Of a DNA stretch of 64,000 nt, positions 35,774-47,605 are shown piece after piece. The position numbers and the translations under genes were made by a program. The stretch is from Arabidopsis thaliana (lineage: Eukaryota > Streptophyta > Magnoliopsida > Brassicales > Brassicaceae). The stretch lies in NCBI RefSeq assembly GCF_000001735.4, contig NC_003071.7, positions 16,839,443 to 16,903,442 on the forward strand, in the 5' to 3' direction. How positions within the stretch are numbered: the stretch's first letter is position 1; the number at the start of each line of letters is the position of its first letter. The notes beneath the pieces were generated by a model that did no database searches, was not told where the DNA came from, and was given only the letters and a program-made list of their open reading frames with translations.

Positions 35774-36644
35774 TCAACCGACTTTGTTTGGGCAAAATCA
35801 CAAACCAAGTAATCAGCGTTTAAGACAATTGAGATTTGTGATTGTTGAGGGTTTTTGTTTAAATCCTCAGCCCTATTCTGTGTGTAAATGGTTTGTGCAC
35901 TCACCCTATCTTTGATGAGACATATCGAGATATTATAGAGTTAGCAAATTGATCAAAATCAGTAATGTGGTGTAGTGCTATTAACCAAATCTTTCTCTAA
36001 GAAGTCACCAGTGAGAAGACAGTCAGAGACGATTGGTACAATGATATTCAGACAAACCTTTACGGTAACCTCTAAAACTCAAGCCAATATCAGAGACATA
36101 CTCTGAAACCAAAATCCCACCTAAATCTGTTGTGAAACAAAACCTTTATTTTGTTTGGGAGCGATTTAATTTTATTTTTCCGGTTTGTTGTATAATGGAA
36201 CACATGATTATTATTGACTGCTGTCGTGTTATCTATATGAGTTTTTTTTTTATGACTACTTTTTTATGAAAAAAGTCTATGATTACTATATTTAAAATAT
36301 AAAATATTAGCTTAATCAAATAAAAAACATTATAGACTATTCTGATTCTTTCGATCACATCAACCTACTAGTTCGTGATACTGTCTGACTTAAATAAAAA
36401 ATATAAAAATAATTACGAAAAAATACTTTATAAATCAAATATCACAAATTTTATGTTTTAAAACAATCTTTTTAAGTTTAGTAGAATTACTAAGTTAATT
36501 AAGATCTTCCCCCCCCCCCTTTTTTAGACAAAGATATTGTTTTTAAGAAATTTCTGTTAAAAATATATATATATATATATATAAATTTTTTGAGTAAACT
36601 TATTTGTAATTATGCGACAGTGGACATATATATAGTACTGCAGT
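35774..36644. other. CAN2 3' flank up to the hAT-like element
   Basis: CAN2 3' UTR and AT-rich spacer. It includes a C run followed by T (about 36508-36525) and an (AT)n tract (about 36563-36582). The last 8 bases (36637-36644) are the left target-site copy ACTGCAGT. Confidence 0.5.
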
Positions 36645-37704
36645 TAGGGGTGTCAAAATGGGTCAAAATTCATGGGTCAACTCAACTCAACTCAACTCAT
36701 GAACCCTAATGAGTTGAAAATTTTGACTCAAATGAGTTGATGGGTCAAATGGGTTGATGAGTCAATTGGTTTGATGAGTAAAATGAGTTGGGTTGTAATG
36801 GTTAATGGTTTCAATGGTTTACCCAATTAACCCATCAAATTTTGTAAAATTGAATTAAACCAACTAAAATCTCTAAACCAATGCCAATTTAAGTTTAACC
36901 AACACATCTAAACCAATTTAATAAAATTAATATTTTTCCAAATTTCTTAAATATACAAGCGATGCAATTGAGAAAAAATAAACTCGTAATTTTTCCACCA
37001 AAAAACATAAACCCGTGATTTTTCCGCCAAAAACGTAAACCCGTGATTTTCCCGCCAAAAACGTAAATCCATAATTTTCCCGCCAAAAACGTAAACCCGT
37101 AATTTTCCCGCCAAAAATGTAACCCCGTGATTTTCCCGCCAAAAACGTAAACCCGTAATTTTTCCGCCAAAAACGCAAACCCGTGATTTTCCCGCCAAAA
37201 ACGTAAACCCGTGATTTTCCCGCCAAAAACGTAAACCCGAGATTTTCCCGCCAAAAACGTAAACCCGTGATTTTCCCGCCAAAAACGTAAACCCGAGATT
37301 TTCCCGCCAAAAACGTAAATCCGTTATTTTTTCGCCCAAAACGTAAACCCATCATTTTCCGGCCAAAAACGTAAAAACCTATAATTTTCCCGCCAAAAAC
37401 GTAAATCCGTGATTTTCGGTACCAAAAACGTAAACCTGTAAAAAGTGGAATCCGTAAATATCTTAAGTTTGATGATAATGAATTAATAATGATAATTATT
37501 TATTATTTTTTTATAATAATAATTAATTAAATTATTACTTAAATGGGTTAACCCATTTAACGACTCAACCCATCAAATTAAATGAGTTATGGGTTGACTC
37601 AACCCATTTAGCAAAATGAGTTGGGTCAACCCATAACTCATTTAATTCTAAACTCATTTGATTATGAGTTGAGTTGAGTTGGGTTACCCATTTTGACACC
37701 CCTA
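36645..37704. mobile_element. Nonautonomous hAT-like DNA transposon with internal minisatellite
   Basis: A 1,060-bp element bounded by perfect 19-bp terminal inverted repeats, TAGGGGTGTCAAAATGGGT (36645-36663) and its complement (37686-37704). It is flanked by an exact 8-bp target duplication ACTGCAGT (36637-36644 and 37705-37712). 8-bp duplications and TAGGGGTG-type ends are hAT hallmarks. Both subterminal regions are packed with GAGTTG/CAACTC and GGGTCAA/TTGACCC motifs, as expected for transposase binding. There is no transposase open frame; the middle is a 28-bp minisatellite. The target site is itself a palindrome. It lies between CAN2 and AVT6D, its right end 153 bp from the AVT6D start codon. 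Confidence 0.9.
36986..37440. repeat. 16-unit, 28-bp minisatellite bearing E2F-type sites
   Basis: Sixteen tandem units of about 28 bp with core ttttcccgccaaaaacgtaa. Ten units contain a perfect TTTCCCGCC (E2F consensus class TTTSSCGC); the other six have one or more changes in the core. One unit is 30 bp long. Because 28 is not a multiple of 3, all three minus-strand frames stay open and give repetitive GGKITGLRFWREN-like frames with no biological meaning. Confidence 0.92.
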
Positions 37705-37857
37705 ACTGCAGTATATGATTACGATGCCACGTAATATTGACGTCGTTAATTATCTATTCTTCTCTCACAAATCAATCATCAATTTTCAGTTTTCATTACC
37801 ATTTCCTCTTCACCGGGGAAAATTCTGTTAGTTTCTTTCTCCGGTAGTTGAAAGAAA

Positions 37858-39540
37858 ATGTCTCCTGCGATCAAAGCACCGCTCTTACCAAACCAAGAGC
37901 CTTCATCATCATCATCGGAGAACCATGGATCATTCGCCGGAGCTGTGTTTAACATCTCGACAAGCATCGTCGGAGCTGGAATTATGGCGATTCCGGCGGC
38001 TTTCAAAGTCCTAGGTGTAATCCCATCTCTATCGATAATCGTAATCATAGCTTGGCTCTCCAATGTATCAGCTGGGTTTTTAATGAAATCCAGTCTCGCC
38101 GGAGAATCAACAACTTACGCCGGCGTGATGAAGGAATCGTTCGGAAAATCTGGTGCCGTTGCTGTTACGGTTGTTACAATGGTTGTGACTTTTGGGTCTA
38201 TGATTATTTTCTCGATTATCATTGGTAAAATTTGATTTTGTCTCAAAAATAAAAATCTGAACTTTTTCACAAACCTTTGAATTGATTCAGTGATTGTTTG
38301 TTTCTCTTAGGTGATGTTATTTCGGGTAATGAGAAAGATGGAATCATACATTTAGGTCTTCTTCAAGAATGGTTTGGTTCTCATTGGTGGAATACGAGAT
38401 TCTTTGGTTTGTTGTTCATCTTTGTCTTCCTCTTCCTTCCTTTAGTCTTATGCAGACGTGTAGGTAACGTTTCTTATACTAAATACTTAGTCTTTGCTTG
38501 AATCGATCAATGCATATTGGTTTTGATGATTTTGTCTGTTTATGTTTTGTGTAGAAAGATTGGCATTTAGTTCTGCAATTTCGTTTCTGCTTGCGTTACT
38601 CTTTGTTGTCATAAGCTCGGTGTTAGCGATTATTGCTCTCGTGCAAGGGAAGACAAAGCCTCCGAGACTCTTCCCTGAACTCAATGATGGTGGATTATCG
38701 TTTTTCAGTCTCTTCACTGCTTCCCCTGTCATTGTAACAGCCTTCACCTTTCATTTCAATGGTAAGAAACCAAGAACCAAGAACTGTTCTCTTACTCCAA
38801 ATCATACACTGTTCTCTTTTGCTGATTTTTGAAGTTATGGTTATTGCAGTCCATCCAGTAGCATTCGAACTCAAAGATCCATTAAATGTGCTTTCAGCAA
38901 CAAGGATCTCTGTGATTCTGTGTGCTACGATCTACTCAGCTACTGGTCTCTTTTGTTACCTTCTGTTTGGGGATTCCACTATGACAGATGTTCTAATGAA
39001 CTTTGATCAAAGCACCAGTTCTTCGGTTGGTTCATTACTAAATGATATTGTTAGACTCAGCTACGCGATTCACCTCATGCTCGTGTTTCCTCTGCTCAAC
39101 TTCTCGCTTAGAGCCAACCTCGACGAACTCTTGTTCCCTATGAAGCTTTCTTTAGTGGAAGACAACAAAAGATTCTTCGCACTCACTTTTCCATTACTGA
39201 TATCTTGTTTCTTGGGTGCAATTGCCATACCAGACATTTGGTACTTCTTTCAGTTCTTGGGATCAACTTCTACAGTCTCTATAGCATTCATCTTTCCAGC
39301 TGCAATTGTCCTACGGTATGTTACCCTTTTTGGTTAATCCCTCTCATGTAATTCTGAATGAATAAAGTTTAAATCTTATCCATTGTTTTGGTGTTTTTGG
39401 AAACTGGCAGGAATGTAAATGGTTTCTCGACTTTAAGAGAGAAGATTGTAGCTTCAGTAATGCTTGTTCTTGCTGTTGCCACAAGTATCATCGCTATTTC
39501 GACAAATATATACACTTTCACAGCAACAGAAGAAACATGA
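37858..39540 (+). CDS. AVT6D: Amino acid transporter AVT6D (AAAP/SLC38-like)
   Basis: Five coding exons (37858-38224, 38311-38463, 38555-38761, 38850-39315, 39411-39540) give 440 residues. The Aa_trans domain begins with GSFAGAVFNISTSIVGAGIMAIPAAFKVLG, the usual first transmembrane helix of AVT6/SLC38-like carriers. About eleven hydrophobic segments follow (for example LSIIVIIAWLSNVSAGFLM, AVTVVTMVVTFGSMIIFSIIIG, IVASVMLVLAVATSIIAIS). The N terminus is cytosolic and Ser-rich (EPSSSSSENH). Such proteins move neutral or acidic amino acids across vacuolar or ER membranes; the substrate cannot be read from sequence. A hAT element with E2F-type sites lies in the promoter region. Family certain; the letter D rests on recall (this position corresponds to AT2G40420). 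Confidence 0.88.
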
Positions 39541-40023
39541 AACGCTTTCTGGAGTCCTTTCTCTTCAAGGATTTGTTAGATGGTAGAGCTTGTGTTGCAT
39601 TTATTCATGTCTATTGTATGTAAAATAGGTTTGTAAGAAGTGTATTATAATAGCAACTTCAGGAAAAATGTGTGTATAAGATTGAAGCAGAGTTTTAACT
39701 TTTAAGCACCAACACTCACTATGCTTTATGTCTCGTAAAATGACATTTAAGTACAAAATTTAACTTTTTGTTATTCAAAAGGATCTTTCCTTCACCAGTC
39801 TTTAGCTGATTCACGGGCAACGAACTAAAATACTTCATATAGAGATTAAGCAGAAAGATTGGTAGCAAAATCTTTTGTATTTTTTTCATAAACTCAAAAT
39901 TTGACAACAGTAAAACAAACTTTATGTTAAAACACAAGATATATGAGTCGATTGAGACAGTCTTTGTTGTTGTTTTCTTCCAAAAGCTTTTCTCAAACAA
40001 GCTGCAGACAGTGAGAAGAGTTC
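39541..40023. other. Spacer between convergent AVT6D and SMO4
   Basis: Under 500 bp holding the 3' UTRs of both convergent genes; the two transcripts may overlap. No other feature seen. Confidence 0.5.
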
Positions 40024-42923
40024 CTAAAACCTGCACAAATCATGATCATAGTAAGAACTCAGTATATTCTTACGTTATTTCACTCTATGAGTCATTGCCG
40101 TAAAAAACTAACCTTCTAATCTGTTTTGAGGGAACAAGTATTCCTCGCTTCTCGAGGCTCTTGAATCGATCTCTTGCAAGAGTGCAACATGCCTTTTAAA
40201 TAAAAAGGATGACATCTTCAGTTTTTTAGCTACCAAGAAATTCACAAGGACCAAAAACGTTGGTTTCAGGGAACAGGGAGTCATACCTTCAGCTTACGAA
40301 GTGACCCAGTCATCTCTTCTGTCAAGAGGACTTGAACTGGAGGAGCCTCAAATCTGAAACAAACAACAGTCAATATCCCAAAAATCCAATTTTCAGAACT
40401 ACAAATATAATTGATCAGAATGAGTACACTAGTAAGCTTGAAAATATAACAGAAATGTATAGATGTAAAGAAGGATTTAGTTTCATACTTGTACTTTCCC
40501 AACCGAGGAGGACGTATCTTCAGCACTTCCTGCTTGGCGATGACCCTTCGTAAATGTTTATTCTGTTTATCCTCATCTTCTTTGGCTATTTCTTCTAAGA
40601 TGTTGGGCAAGCTATAAAGGCAAAAACAGGAACGAAATAATTAAAACAAGATTTTGTCTAGGCGTGATTTTATAAGTAATCAGACATCATCAAGATATAT
40701 TAAAATCACAAGATACCTGTCAATTTCGTTTAATATCTTCTCTTTAGCCTTTTCCTTTGTCTCTTTTTTTCGCAGTGCCTTTTGCCTACATCGCTTATTT
40801 AATTCCACACGGGTAACCCTCTTTGTTTTCCTTGAGACACTGCAGTACAATAATTTCAAAAACATGAGTATCCAACTTTTTGCTGAGGGAGTAAGTTAAC
40901 AAATTACAATTTTATCTTAGACGATTTTATGTTGATATGTAAATAAGAGAGCTTCTTACTTGTTCCCAGCCTCTGACACTTCAATCTTAACATCTTTATT
41001 ATCTTCACCTTCACCAACATTGCCCACTTCAAGAAAGTACTTCAGGTCTTCTGCAAGTAATTTGTTTTGTAACGGAAATGTTAATTCATGACATAGAAAA
41101 AGATAAGATTACGAAGAAACTAAAAAGTGGAATAATTGACTAAGCAAACCTTTAATATCATCACCCAACAAGTCCACCATTACAGAATCGTCACCAACAC
41201 TCTGCAAAGAAGGGAGAAATCATATGAAGATAATCTCCCAAGGAAAAAGTTCGAGACAAAACATCTCATACATGTAAAAAAACATATCATCAAATTACTC
41301 ACTTTTTGAGCTTGTCTAGGTGTTTTGTCTTCTATTTTCTTCAAGTTTGTATTTGAAGATGGCTTTAACTGGACAAATGGGTTCTCCTTTAATCTGCAGT
41401 ATAAGAATTTCAAAAAACATGAAATCCAACTCTTTGCTGATGGAGTAAGTCAACAAATTATAATTTTCTCTTGGACAAATTTATGTTAACATGTAAATAA
41501 GAGAGCTTCTTACTTAATTCCAGCCTCTGACACTTCATTCTCAACGTTTTCATTATCTTCGCCTTCACTAAAATTGTCCACATCAAGAAAGTACCTCTGA
41601 GATGGTAAATACAACAGCCATATGGATTAAACTATCAAATTCAATGCTCATCTTTCCATCGATTATATTATAACATACAAGCAAAAGACTCACCTCATCT
41701 TCACTGAGTGTATCCCCTTCAATAGTCAAAGGAACAGGTGCAGGCCCTAACTCAGTTTTGTAAACTTTCTGCATTTCTTGAGCGACGGCTTCAGCCAACA
41801 TATCCTGCAATACAGAAAAGAGGTGTGAATGCAAGATTCACACACAAGACTAGGATGATAAAACAAGCTCAAATCTGTGAGACTTAGTTCATAATAAATT
41901 ATTACCTGGTGACTCTCAGTTGTAGGGTTGTATGAGCATCCTGGATGTTCAATTTCTACTGCTGAAATAATCGAAGGATTTTTGAAAATCTGTACACCAG
42001 ACAAAAGTTCTTAGCCAACTGAGTAACTGTCTAACACCAACTAACATTTTCAATACAGAAACAACAAAAGCAAACAACTTAAGTACAGAAGACACATTAC
42101 CTTTCTAGGATTGCTCTCATGTTCTCCTGCAAGTAAATATTTTGCAAACGGAAACGTTAATTCATGACATAGATAAGAAGAAAAAAAACTAAAAAGCAGA
42201 ATAATTGACTAAGCAAACCTTTACTATCATCACCCCACAAGTCGGCCATTACAGAATCGTCACCAACACTCTGCAAAGAAAGGAGAAATCATATGAAATC
42301 AGATCCCTGAAATATCTTATAGATGTAAGAAATCATATCATCAAATGACTCACTTTTTGAACTTGTTTAGGTGCTTTGTCTTCTATAACGATTGTCTTCT
42401 TACTTTTCTTCAACTTTGGCTTTGAAGATGGCACTAACTGGACAAATGGATTCTTCTTTAAGATACTGTCAACACGGAGCACTCTCTCTCTATGTTTCTC
42501 AATCTTTCGCTTCACCGGAAGGTCTGATAAGCAAAATCAAATCAATATCAAATTCACAAAGCCTTCTTTCAAACATTAATAATACTCTTTTACTTCCTGA
42601 ATACCAATCACATCATAAACATTCTCATAACTCCCATCAAATCTTAACAAGCAGCTAAATAACTAATCTTCATCAAATCTTACTCTGCTGATGCTAATGT
42701 ATCGAAAAATTGAAACTTTGCAGCTGAAAAAGAGAGAGAGAAGTAAGAACAAACCATGGGATTTATCGACGTGGAACAAGTCTTCGCTGGGAGCAGCGGA
42801 GAGATTGCCACCGGAGAGAGCATCTCTGGTAGTTTTCTCGAAGAAATCTTCAATGTCCTCGGAGCTAATGTTAGCCCTCCATGCTTTTTTCCCTTTCCTT
42901 GATGTTTTCGACCTCTTCCCCAT
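40024..42923 (-). CDS. SMO4: SMALL ORGAN 4 / NOP53 ribosome biogenesis factor
   Basis: Nucleolar 60S assembly factor of the Nop53 family, which brings the exosome/MTR4 to pre-ribosomes for 5.8S/27S processing. Fifteen coding exons (42755-42923, 42354-42523, 42219-42270, 42101-42126, 41906-41989, 41694-41804, 41514-41596, 41303-41393, 41150-41201, 40960-41050, 40717-40839, 40489-40611, 40287-40353, 40113-40192, 40024-40030) close in frame at 442 residues. The N terminus is basic (MGKRSKTSRKGKKAWRANI) and leads into the Nop53 region (FKNPSIISAVEIEHPGCSYNP, the arch-binding-like segment). A Lys/Arg coiled-coil region (RKTKRVTRVELNKRCRQKAL) follows, then the conserved C terminus (PRLGKYKFEAPPVQVLLTEEM, RDRFKSLEKRGILVPSKQIRRF). 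An internal exon set is duplicated, and the last coding exon is only 7 nt. Site II motifs lie upstream. Confidence 0.92.
40853..42450 (-). repeat. Intragenic tandem duplication of exons within SMO4
   Basis: 40853-41050 resembles 41406-41596, and 41052-41390 resembles 42122-42450, introns included. At protein level, YFLEVGNVGEGEDNKDVKI matches YFLDVDNFSEGEDNENVEN, and SVGDDSVMVDLLGDDIK matches SVGDDSVMADLWGDDSK. The second copy holds an extra stretch (41597-42110, three exons) not seen in the first. Confidence 0.85.
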
Positions 42924-43028
42924 TTTTTCTCGTTATCTCTCGGCGGCGCGAAGGTTGCTGCTTCGGTATCGAAAAGATGATGATTGAAGAAGAGGACACA
43001 CACTAGGGGTAGGGCTTAGAGAGAAACA

Positions 43029-43071
43029 TAATGGGCCTTACGTTTCTCCATTTCCTCTTAATGGGCCCATA
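43029..43071 (-). promoter_or_regulatory. Paired site II (TGGGCC) motifs upstream of SMO4
   Basis: taatgggcct near 43029-43038 and aatgggccca near 43060-43069, about 110-145 bp upstream of the SMO4 start codon. The same motif class is upstream of BOP1. Confidence 0.7.
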
Positions 43072-46000
43072 TACTTTTTAATTCCTACGACGTACGTACA
43101 TTCATTTTCCTTTCCACATATATTTAGTTTTGTTTTTTTTTCTTGGTTATATACTACTTTTTTTCATTTTGCAACAATAACACTTTTTCATACTCACAGA
43201 AAAACCATCAAAGTATTTAGTAAATAAAAAATAAAAAAAATCAAGTACATAAAACTAAAATTTTATCATAAAAAGATTAACACAGTATAAAATGTTATCA
43301 TGTCTTACATGTTAGTGAAATAAAAAAATTGAAGTGATAACATTGATCATTACGGAAAATCGGACATCGTCTGATTCTAATGTAAATAAACAACATTGAT
43401 CAATATGTTAAACTTGAGCATATATTTTGTTAACGTGAGTTCTCTCCCATTTTTGTGGGATTCCAACAAATAAGTTTTGGTTATAACTAGTTTATAATTA
43501 GGCATGCAAACGTCACGCATATATATGTACATGTAAGCATATGTAGTCATAACCTTAATGATAAACGCGTTTTTTTTTTTGTCTCAGCAGTATTCTATTT
43601 TGATATATATGAGGATGTAAATGATTGAACAATGTCTATTATTTGATCAAATACTATACAAAAAATATCGAGAGATAAGAAAAAAAACAAGTGATGTTTG
43701 ATAGCATAAAGCCGCCCCCGTGACCTAATTCTCATTTGATTCTTTTGTCACATTCAAGAGGAGAGTGGGGTAGATCAAATTGCTAAACCCTGACTACAAC
43801 ATATTATTGTAAATTCTTCTTAAGATATGTTCAATATTATTTTGTCCTTTTGGTCTCTTCTAAATCCCACGTATGGTCCATCCGATATGTTATATCTTGG
43901 AGTTTAATTAATGAGTCGTCCTTAACATTGATGTGCCAACATGGAGAAGAAACAACGAGAGAGAAATATACGTGTTATAATGATGATGATCGTAATGAAA
44001 ATCCTCTTTTTTTTTTTTTTTTGGACATTCAAACATGAGAATTATGATAATAAAATGGATATGATTGTATTCATACACCATATTGTCTTGAGTCTTGACA
44101 AACATGAATTATGTAACTTATGATACTTTCGACGGATTTTAAGGTTCTTGCGTTTTCTAATTTTTGTTTTTGTAAAAACCGTGTTTATATTTCTAAACAT
44201 TTTACTTCTGCATACGTATTTACGATTCCATAGGACCATCATATTTTTTAGTTTTATTTTTATTTTTATTTTTTTCATTTGTGATTTTGTTTAAATATAT
44301 ATAATTGTAATGAATTTTAAAATGACGAAACATATGTGTATATAAGTACATATGCTTTTGTATTGTTCTGGATGTCCAAATTTATAACAAAATATAATAT
44401 ATTCAAATACGAACTTAAAAAAAAAAAATTGTGTGTGTATAAATGTAATGTTTGTAGAGAACAATCAAATGTTAGTTTGATGATGACATCACTTTTTCTC
44501 AAAAACAAGGTATAAATTCCGTTTTTTGGTAGTAATAACTAATACTATATTTTCGAAGAAAAACAAACCTTACTAATTTAATGCTACATATAAAAGATCA
44601 ATTTTCGTTTTTAACAAAACTATGCTACTACAAAGTTTTTTTGGGTCAAATTCTTATATTAAGAAAAATCAAATTGCTAAAATTCATAACCATTTAGAAA
44701 ATTTATGCCATATTTATACTAAAACTAGGACTAGGGATAATGGGTCGAGTGACCACTCTAAGTTATTGTATACTTAACTATTTATGTTAGCCTTAAATTT
44801 ACAAGTACAATCAGAATCCTTTCCTAATATGTAGGAAACAAACCAATGACCGTTTTGCAAGTGGAACTACTGATTATGAGTGTACGAATATTGGATATTT
44901 TTTTTAAATTTTGCTTATAACATGATTTTATGTGCATATTGTAAAAACCAAAATGATACTAATCTCAATTTGTCTCGGGTAAATATATAATTACGGGGGG
45001 GGAGGGGGGGGGGAAGACAAAGGAGATATAGCTGTCACAAACACGAGACTCTTTTACGATTTCTTTTTAAATATATATTTACATAATGACATAAATTAAA
45101 TGAATAGATAATATGATAGGAAAATACTTGTCTTTCTAAAATGGTCATTTCTAAGCCAAAACTTTTAGAAGCGAAACGATGACAAGGTAACTCCTTGTAG
45201 CCATTAGAATTCAGATGTCGATAGCGACCCTTTCTCTATAGTGTAACTCATTTATTCCACGTATATTTTAATTTCCAATCAAATGTTTGTAAGAAGAAAA
45301 CAATAGTATCACGGTTTGTGAACATAGATAATCCAACTACATTAATTATGTATATGTTAATTAATCAGTGTTGATAAAGCTTATGGAAAATTTCTAGCAC
45401 ATATATAAAGTTATAAACCCATCATGTATAATTCTAATCATCAGCTTAAAACTTCGGTTACAACATATACCAACTCTTATGTATAAACATTTTACAAAAT
45501 GTAAAAACCGATCAACAATATGTATAGACTCAGCAATTATGTAAATTGGATTTGGAACCCTGATGATGTGGTTTCTGGTCCAAGTCAGTCAACAACAAAC
45601 ATCAATTGTGATTATGTGACTCACATTTATCATATATATGGTGACTTATTAGTGATCATTTGTTATAATATAGATATCTATCGAACCATACACATATATG
45701 GATCATGTAGTAGACGAGAGGTGGAAACAATCAAGGGTTTTGCACCAAACCCTAAATTAAAGAAAAGAAAAGAAACAGATCGTATAGGAGGAGGAAGATG
45801 AGATGAAATAGTAAAATAAAATCAAATGAATGAAGCTAGAGACGTGAAAGAAAAGGGGTTTGATGAAGCAACGGGACTTGTGTGTGAGTGTTGTTGTGTT
45901 GTGATGATTAATTGGCACACATGTGAAATGGTGGGTACGTTTATTTGTCCGTCTCCAATATATACAATCTTCTATATCCTATACCATTGCTAATCTATCC

Positions 46001-47605
46001 AAAGTTATATACTTCTACATATATCTATACGCTTAAATATACAAATTTATTCGTATATGCATACATATATAAGTTTGACGAGTAACTCGATCTAAATAGA
46101 TATGTTTTTTAGATTGATCCATCAAATCATTCAATATGTAATGTGAAGGCAAATTGTTAGGCATCAACCTTTATATGTGTTTTGAAAGATGTGACTTTAC
46201 ATTGGTGTTTGTTCAAAAATGGGATTTATGTTGCTAATGCATAGATCCACATATACGCGTTGTATACGGCGTTGCAAATACATATACATATAGAGAGAGA
46301 ACGAAAGAGAGCGCGATAGAGAGGACAAGGAGAGATGAGGAATAGGTGAAGAGAGAGAGGAGGATATATGTGTGGGTATTTGTTCATAAAGATCCCCGTG
46401 AGGAGTGTTTGGAGGCATTCCAAAATCACAACTAACATTCTTTTGTTTGCTTTTATCCTCACCTTCACTTCTTTCGATGCTCCCAAATTTTATTTTCATT
46501 TCACAAATATTAATTAGTCCCCCATATATCACGAGCTCATCATTCCCTTTCTCGTCCCATTTTATTTTTACTTTTACTATCTATACACTTATCATATATT
46601 AACATTATGTAAGTGGCCCATATATATACATATAGAGTATGTATATATTTAACCGTCACCTAGTCATCCCAAGTTCAAATGATTTGTTCTTCTTGTTACA
46701 ATCATAACGAGTTGGTAATGGTACTTGCATATGTTTTAACTCGCGGTTGAATAGAAATTGCATATCCAAAAAAGAGATGGCGATGTCATTTTGCTAGTTA
46801 TTCTATTTAATTTAGATATATGTATAGATTAAAATAAAATTACTTTCATATAGAATTTATAGTTCAATGACTAGCTATAGCTAATATGTATTCTTTTTAA
46901 CTCTATTAGTATATATACATACATGATAAAGTCCTTTTGTATGATCCACATACACATACTTTTTACATGAATTTGAAGAGTACAATCATATCAATATGAG
47001 TCGATAAATGGATTTTTGTAATCATATACGTTTTCATCCGTTTCCAAAAATTCAAAGCTGGCGACTGTTGTTATCAATTATCGTGATTTTTCTTGGAGGC
47101 GTTAGAACAGTATTAAGACAAAGAGGAAACTAAAATCACATCAGTAAATTTAAAGTAAATAAAATGGTGGTATTTCATCGACTATACACATCGATTATAA
47201 AAACATAGCGATTAATCTACATTTTACAAGATTCAAGTTGGTAGGTAAGGGTACGTATTTTTATGATATAAATACTGTATAAATATAAGATAGTATATTT
47301 CATATAAGAAAACAAAATAAAAATTGTGTGGAATATTAAATAGAATATCGTCTATTGAGACATAGAGGCAAGCAAGTAATTCACGAGATACAAATCGGAG
47401 TTGTCCGTATATTATATTTTGTAGCGATCAAGAGAGACTAAGGCAGACATGTGAGAGGGGAGAGGATCCTATAAACAATTTAAATCTAAGATCTCTGCTT
47501 CCTCCTTCTCATATATATATTGCATATTTACACATAGTTCCTCTATACAGAAACTGATCGAGAAAACTCACGAAACAAGAGGCTAATCAAAAGCATAGAA
47601 GAAGA
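43072..47605. other. 4.5-kb AT-rich intergenic region upstream of SMO4 and the ACT-domain gene
   Basis: No gene supported. There is a strong G tract at 44995-45014 (G8, A, G10, with small irregularities). The longest open frames (45520-45801 and 46197-46532) are low-complexity or Ser/Leu/Tyr-repetitive and look like chance. TATATA and microsatellite-like stretches are common. The promoter and leader of the ACT-domain gene should occupy the last few hundred bases (TATA-like atatatatat near 47512-47520). Confidence 0.45.

Noticed and set aside
36563-36582. (AT)n tract as a functional element
   Set aside because: Ordinary microsatellite; nothing ties it to a gene.
36895-37355. Three overlapping minus-strand open frames encoding GGKITGLRFWREN-type repeat proteins
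   Set aside because: They arise because a stop-free 28-bp tandem repeat is read in all three frames; they lie inside a transposon minisatellite.
36986-37440. CRISPR-like look of regular 28-bp repeats
   Set aside because: Units are contiguous with no unique spacers, and the genome is a plant; it is a minisatellite.
46197-46532. Minus-strand 111-codon frame upstream of the ACT-domain gene
   Set aside because: Low complexity (Ser/Leu runs from a purine-rich stretch), no domain, no supporting gene structure.
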